The position numbers and the translations under genes are program-made. Shown here piece by piece: positions 7,894-9,563 of a stretch of 9,563 bases of DNA. The stretch's first letter is position 1; the number at the start of each line of letters is the position of its first letter. This stretch comes from Clostridia bacterium (GTDB lineage: Bacteria > Bacillota_A > Clostridia > Oscillospirales > Acutalibacteraceae), in assembly GCA_017390825.1 (NCBI GenBank), contig JAFPAK010000377.1, positions 1 to 9,563 on the forward strand, in the 5' to 3' direction. Under the pieces are notes generated by a model, which did not search any database, was not told the origin of the DNA, and was given only the letters and a program-made list of their open reading frames with translations.

Positions 7894-7967
7894 ATTTAAG
7901 CGTAATTTTCCTATATACACAAAAATTTCTTTTTTAGTAAAATAGTTCTTGAAAGTTACGCTTAAAT
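7894..7967. repeat. 12-bp perfect inverted repeat at the prs promoter
   Basis: ATTTAAGCGTAA (7894-7905) and its exact reverse complement TTACGCTTAAAT (7956-7967) are 62 bp apart centre to centre, about six helical turns. Similarity extends beyond the arms: read outward, both copies fit GAAARTTACGCTTAAATYG followed a few bases on by TAAT. The right arm lies wholly in the -35/-10 spacer of the prs promoter. This geometry fits paired regulator-binding sites (inference). A folded RNA is less likely because of the 50-nt loop and because the prs transcript would begin downstream of the repeat. Confidence 0.8.
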
Positions 7968-7977
7968 TGTGCATAAT
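7949..7977 (+). promoter_or_regulatory. Candidate sigma-A promoter of prs
   Basis: TTGAAA (7949-7954) and CATAAT (7972-7977) each match consensus at five of six positions with a 17-bp spacer. Transcription would start near 7984 and give a leader of about 110 nt. The right arm of the 12-bp inverted repeat fills most of the spacer, so a protein bound there would block RNA polymerase. Confidence 0.65.
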
Positions 7978-8000
7978 AGTATAGGATACATATACGGCAT

Positions 8001-8031
8001 AAGCTTCGATGTAGAAGTTTTAATATTAAAA
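8001..8031 (+). promoter_or_regulatory. Weak leader hairpin followed by a U run
   Basis: AAGCTTC (8001-8007) pairs with GAAGTTT (8014-8020) around a 6-nt loop, 7 bp with one G-U pair. The downstream arm runs into TTTT, which begins a 14-bp palindrome TTTTAATATTAAAA (8018-8031). It resembles a weak attenuator or RNA-stability element in the prs leader. The stem is short and AT-rich, so function is uncertain. Confidence 0.3.
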
Positions 8032-8047
8032 ATTTAATTTGCATTAA

Positions 8048-8075
8048 AGTGATCGGGAGGGCGCTCTTGATTGCT
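8048..8075 (+). promoter_or_regulatory. Leader hairpin masking a GGGAGG and a TTG codon upstream of prs
   Basis: Bases 8048-8059 pair continuously with 8064-8075: 12 bp, four of them G-U, closing a GGCG loop. The 5' arm and loop contain GGGAGG (8055-8060), a Shine-Dalgarno-like sequence positioned for an in-frame TTG at 8071. The TTG lies in the 3' arm, so both would be hidden when the stem forms. The AAAGGATGG (8077-8085) serving the ATG at 8095 begins just after the stem. This supports the ATG start and suggests possible structure-controlled initiation. Confidence 0.5.
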
Positions 8076-8094
8076 GAAAGGATGGTCACAACAA

Positions 8095-9054
8095 ATGAAT
8101 TTTCACGGAAAAGATATTAAAATCTTTACCTGCAACTCCAATATAGCAGTTGCAAAGCAGATGGCATCATGCATGGGTCTCCCCCTCGGCAAAGCAGAGG
8201 TAACTCATTTTTCAGACGGTGAGATCGCCGTTTCGATCAACGAGTCAGTGCGTGGTTCCGATGTATTTATCGTTCAGTCAACCTGTGCTCCGGTAAATAC
8301 CAATCTTATGGAGCTGCTTATTATGATCGACGCTATGAAGCGTGCATCAGCAGGCAGAATTACCGCAGTTATTCCGTATTTCGGCTATGCAAGACAGGAT
8401 CGTAAGGCAAAAGCGCGTGATCCGATCTCTGCAAAGCTTTGTGCAGATATACTTACAACTGCCGGCGCTCACCGTGTACTTACAATGGATCTTCACGCTG
8501 CACAGATCCAGGGCTTCTTTAACATTCCGGTTGACCATCTTCTCGGTGTACCGATCCTCGCTCCGTACTTCGGCAAAAAGTTTGCTGATGATAAGGACGA
8601 TGTAGTCGTTGTATCTCCCGACCTCGGTTCTGTAACACGTGCAAGAAACTTTGCTGCAAGAATTGATGCACCGCTTGCTATTATTGATAAGCGACGTCAG
8701 CGTGCAAATGTATGTGAGGTTATGAACATCATCGGTGATGTTAAGGGCAAAAAGGTCATTATCGTTGACGATATGATCGATACAGCAGGCACACTTTGCA
8801 ATGCTGCAAAGGCTATTGTTGAGATTGGCGGTGCTGTTGAGGTTTCAGCTTGTGCAACACACGGCGTTCTTTCAGGTCCTGCTATTGAGAGAATTCAGAA
8901 CAGCGTACTTAAAGAAGTAGTATTGCTTGATACTATTCCGCTGCCGGACAGCAAGAAGATCGACAAGATCACAATGCTTCCCGTTGCTCCTGTTTTTGCT
9001 GAAGCTATGGACAGAATTTATGAGGACAAGCCGGTATCAACTATCTACGGTTAA
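8095..9054 (+). CDS. prs: Ribose-phosphate pyrophosphokinase (PRPP synthetase)
   Basis: This 319-aa cytoplasmic class I PRPP synthetase transfers pyrophosphate from ATP to ribose-5-phosphate. PRPP feeds purine, pyrimidine, NAD, histidine and tryptophan synthesis. Length and motifs are canonical: THFSDGEI (37-44), [11 protein letters not shown] (94-104, ATP contacts), [12 protein letters not shown] (131-142), the flexible catalytic loop [14 protein letters not shown] (198-211) and the PRPP-binding loop [10 protein letters not shown] (224-233). The ATG at 8095 gives the usual N-terminus [11 protein letters not shown], with AAAGGATGG (8077-8085) ending 9 nt upstream. An in-frame TTG at 8071, with GGGAGG 10 nt upstream, would add eight residues (LKGWSQQ-like) not expected in the family. 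A strong terminator follows the stop, so prs ends its transcription unit. There is no functional tie to tarJ beyond their shared draw on pentose phosphates. Confidence 0.97.
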   Translation: MNFHGKDIKIFTCNSNIAVAKQMASCMGLPLGKAEVTHFSDGEIAVSINESVRGSDVFIVQSTCAPVNTNLMELLIMIDAMKRASAGRITAVIPYFGYARQDRKAKARDPISAKLCADILTTAGAHRVLTMDLHAAQIQGFFNIPVDHLLGVPILAPYFGKKFADDKDDVVVVSPDLGSVTRARNFAARIDAPLAIIDKRRQRANVCEVMNIIGDVKGKKVIIVDDMIDTAGTLCNAAKAIVEIGGAVEVSACATHGVLSGPAIERIQNSVLKEVVLLDTIPLPDSKKIDKITMLPVAPVFAEAMDRIYEDKPVSTIYG

Positions 9055-9073
9055 TAAAATCTTAATTTAAATG

Positions 9074-9113
9074 AAAAATCCTGCCGAAGCTTAATGCTTC
9101 GGCAGGATTTTTT
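9074..9113. terminator. Strong bidirectional intrinsic terminator between prs and the dockerin gene
   Basis: A perfect 17-bp stem pairs 9074-9090 (core CCTGCCGAAGC) with 9096-9112 (GCTTCGGCAGG), with a 5-nt loop TTAAT. It is flanked by AAAAA on the left and TTTTTT on the right. On the plus strand it ends prs about 20 bp after its stop; the A tract becomes a U tract on the minus strand, so it can also end the convergent dockerin gene. Confidence 0.96.
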
Positions 9114-9187
9114 AAATGATGTCTTTAGACAAGGAACACCCGTTAAACCTCAACTCGCAGACGGGAGCTTAGTTAAATACTGGTGAA
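9114..9187. other. Unassigned, partly structured stretch 3' of the dockerin gene
   Basis: These 74 bp between the terminator and the dockerin stop would be 3' untranslated RNA on the minus strand. They contain a GC-richer patch with CCCGT (9139-9143) pairing to ACGGG (9161-9165) around a 17-nt loop, and TGTC/GACA arms around TAAA near 9120-9131. TTTAAC occurs twice on the minus strand. No known RNA family or protein was recognised. A small RNA element or a worn mobile-element end are both conceivable, neither supported enough to name. Confidence 0.3.
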
Positions 9188-9563
9188 TTATACATTCTCT
9201 GGAGTTTCAACTATGTCAGACGGAGTTTCAACGATCGGCTCATCACCTATTGTACCTTCGCCGAGATATTCGGTAAGCCCTACTAACTGCTTGCGTATAG
9301 CAAGAACGTCTTTACCATTGATCTTACCGTCAAAATTAACGTCGCTGTTGTATCCATTAATTTTGCTTTCAAGACCTACTATTGATTTGCGAAGCTCCAA
9401 TACATCCTTGCCGTTGAAATTGCCGTCCTGATTTACATCACCAAATATACCTACACTTTCGAAATTGCAGAAACATTCTCTTGCAAGCTTGTGAACAAAC
9501 GAATTTTCAAGACCGTAAACCGTTGTATAGAAAGATAATGATGCACTCTCATTCAACTCCGCA
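9188..9563 (-). CDS. Dockerin-containing protein, 3' end only (probable secreted cellulosome/amylosome-type component)
   Basis: The frame is open at the right window edge and stops with TAA at 9190-9188, so only the last 124 codons are seen. A type I dockerin occupies about 9445-9272. It has two duplicated calcium-binding F-hand segments, DVNQDGNFNGKDVLELRK and DVNFDGKINGKDVLAIRK, each followed by a short hydrophobic V-G-L end. Dockerins bind cohesins of scaffoldins or surface proteins, so the full protein is presumably exported. About 38 residues before the dockerin (ending FCNFESVGIF) match nothing recognised, so the catalytic or binding module is unknown. After the dockerin comes a 27-residue acidic, Pro/Thr-containing tail in which IVETP occurs twice; dockerins usually sit nearer the terminus. 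It is transcribed toward prs and shares the bidirectional terminator. Confidence 0.92.
   Translation of the reverse strand, partial: AELNESASLSFYTTVYGLENSFVHKLARECFCNFESVGIFGDVNQDGNFNGKDVLELRKSIVGLESKINGYNSDVNFDGKINGKDVLAIRKQLVGLTEYLGEGTIGDEPIVETPSDIVETPENV
9201..9232. repeat. Short direct repeat encoding the IVETP duplication
   Basis: GGAGTTTCAAC occurs at 9201-9211 and again at 9222-9232, 21 bp apart, which is seven codons in frame. On the minus strand both encode the VETP part of the dockerin protein's acidic tail. This suggests a local duplication of a heptapeptide-sized unit. Confidence 0.75.

Larger units (their letters stand above)
7871..8094 (+). promoter_or_regulatory. prs upstream regulatory region and leader
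   Basis: This 224-bp non-coding stretch between tarJ and prs is AT-rich. It contains two inverted copies of a 12-bp element, a prs promoter, and a leader of about 110 nt with two hairpins: 8001-8020, and 8048-8075 next to the ribosome binding site. No known riboswitch class was recognised; in particular the PRPP (ykkC-type) aptamer signature was not seen. There is no open reading frame of note and no obvious intrinsic terminator for tarJ. Confidence 0.6.

Noticed and set aside
8071..8094. TTG at 8071 as the prs start
   Set aside because: It adds eight residues not expected in the family, and both the TTG and its GGGAGG are paired in a hairpin; the ATG at 8095 gives the canonical N-terminus. 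Kept only as an alternative.

Overview
The window looks like chromosomal DNA of a low-to-moderate-GC Firmicute of the class Clostridia, most likely a Ruminococcus-type gut bacterium. This is an inference from four things: a type I dockerin protein at the right edge, a Firmicute-style maltodextrin ABC importer next to a glycogen/maltodextrin phosphorylase, a LicD/TarI/TarJ gene set, and AGGAGG-type ribosome binding sites with clear sigma-A promoters. No rRNA, tRNA, CRISPR array, complete insertion sequence or phage gene was seen.

Left half (1-5093, minus strand): a probable operon read right to left, glgP - malE - malF - malG, with malG cut by the window edge. It encodes uptake of malto-oligosaccharides (lipoprotein binding protein plus two permeases) and their phosphorolysis to glucose-1-phosphate. 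The ATPase, a 4-alpha-glucanotransferase and a regulator are not in view. A 148-bp divergent intergenic region (5094-5241) carries a plausible glgP promoter and a perfect-consensus promoter for the rightward genes.

Middle (5242-7870, plus strand): a tight three-gene operon, licD - tarI - tarJ. TarJ reduces ribulose-5-phosphate to ribitol-5-phosphate and TarI activates it to CDP-ribitol. The LicD-family phosphotransferase is the obvious candidate consumer of CDP-ribitol, so the set probably decorates a cell-surface glycan or teichoic-type polymer. The combination parallels the animal ISPD/fukutin/FKRP ribitol-phosphate pathway.

Right part: a 224-bp regulatory region (7871-8094) leads to prs (PRPP synthetase). 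It holds a perfect 12-bp inverted repeat, one arm of which lies in the spacer of the prs promoter, and a leader hairpin that would mask an upstream Shine-Dalgarno-like sequence. A strong 17-bp bidirectional terminator follows prs. Facing it on the minus strand is the 3' end of a dockerin-bearing, presumably secreted protein, followed by an unexplained, partly structured 74-bp stretch.

The most interesting items are the LicD/CDP-ribitol operon, the mirrored element at the prs promoter with the start-masking leader hairpin, and the dockerin with a non-canonical acidic tail.
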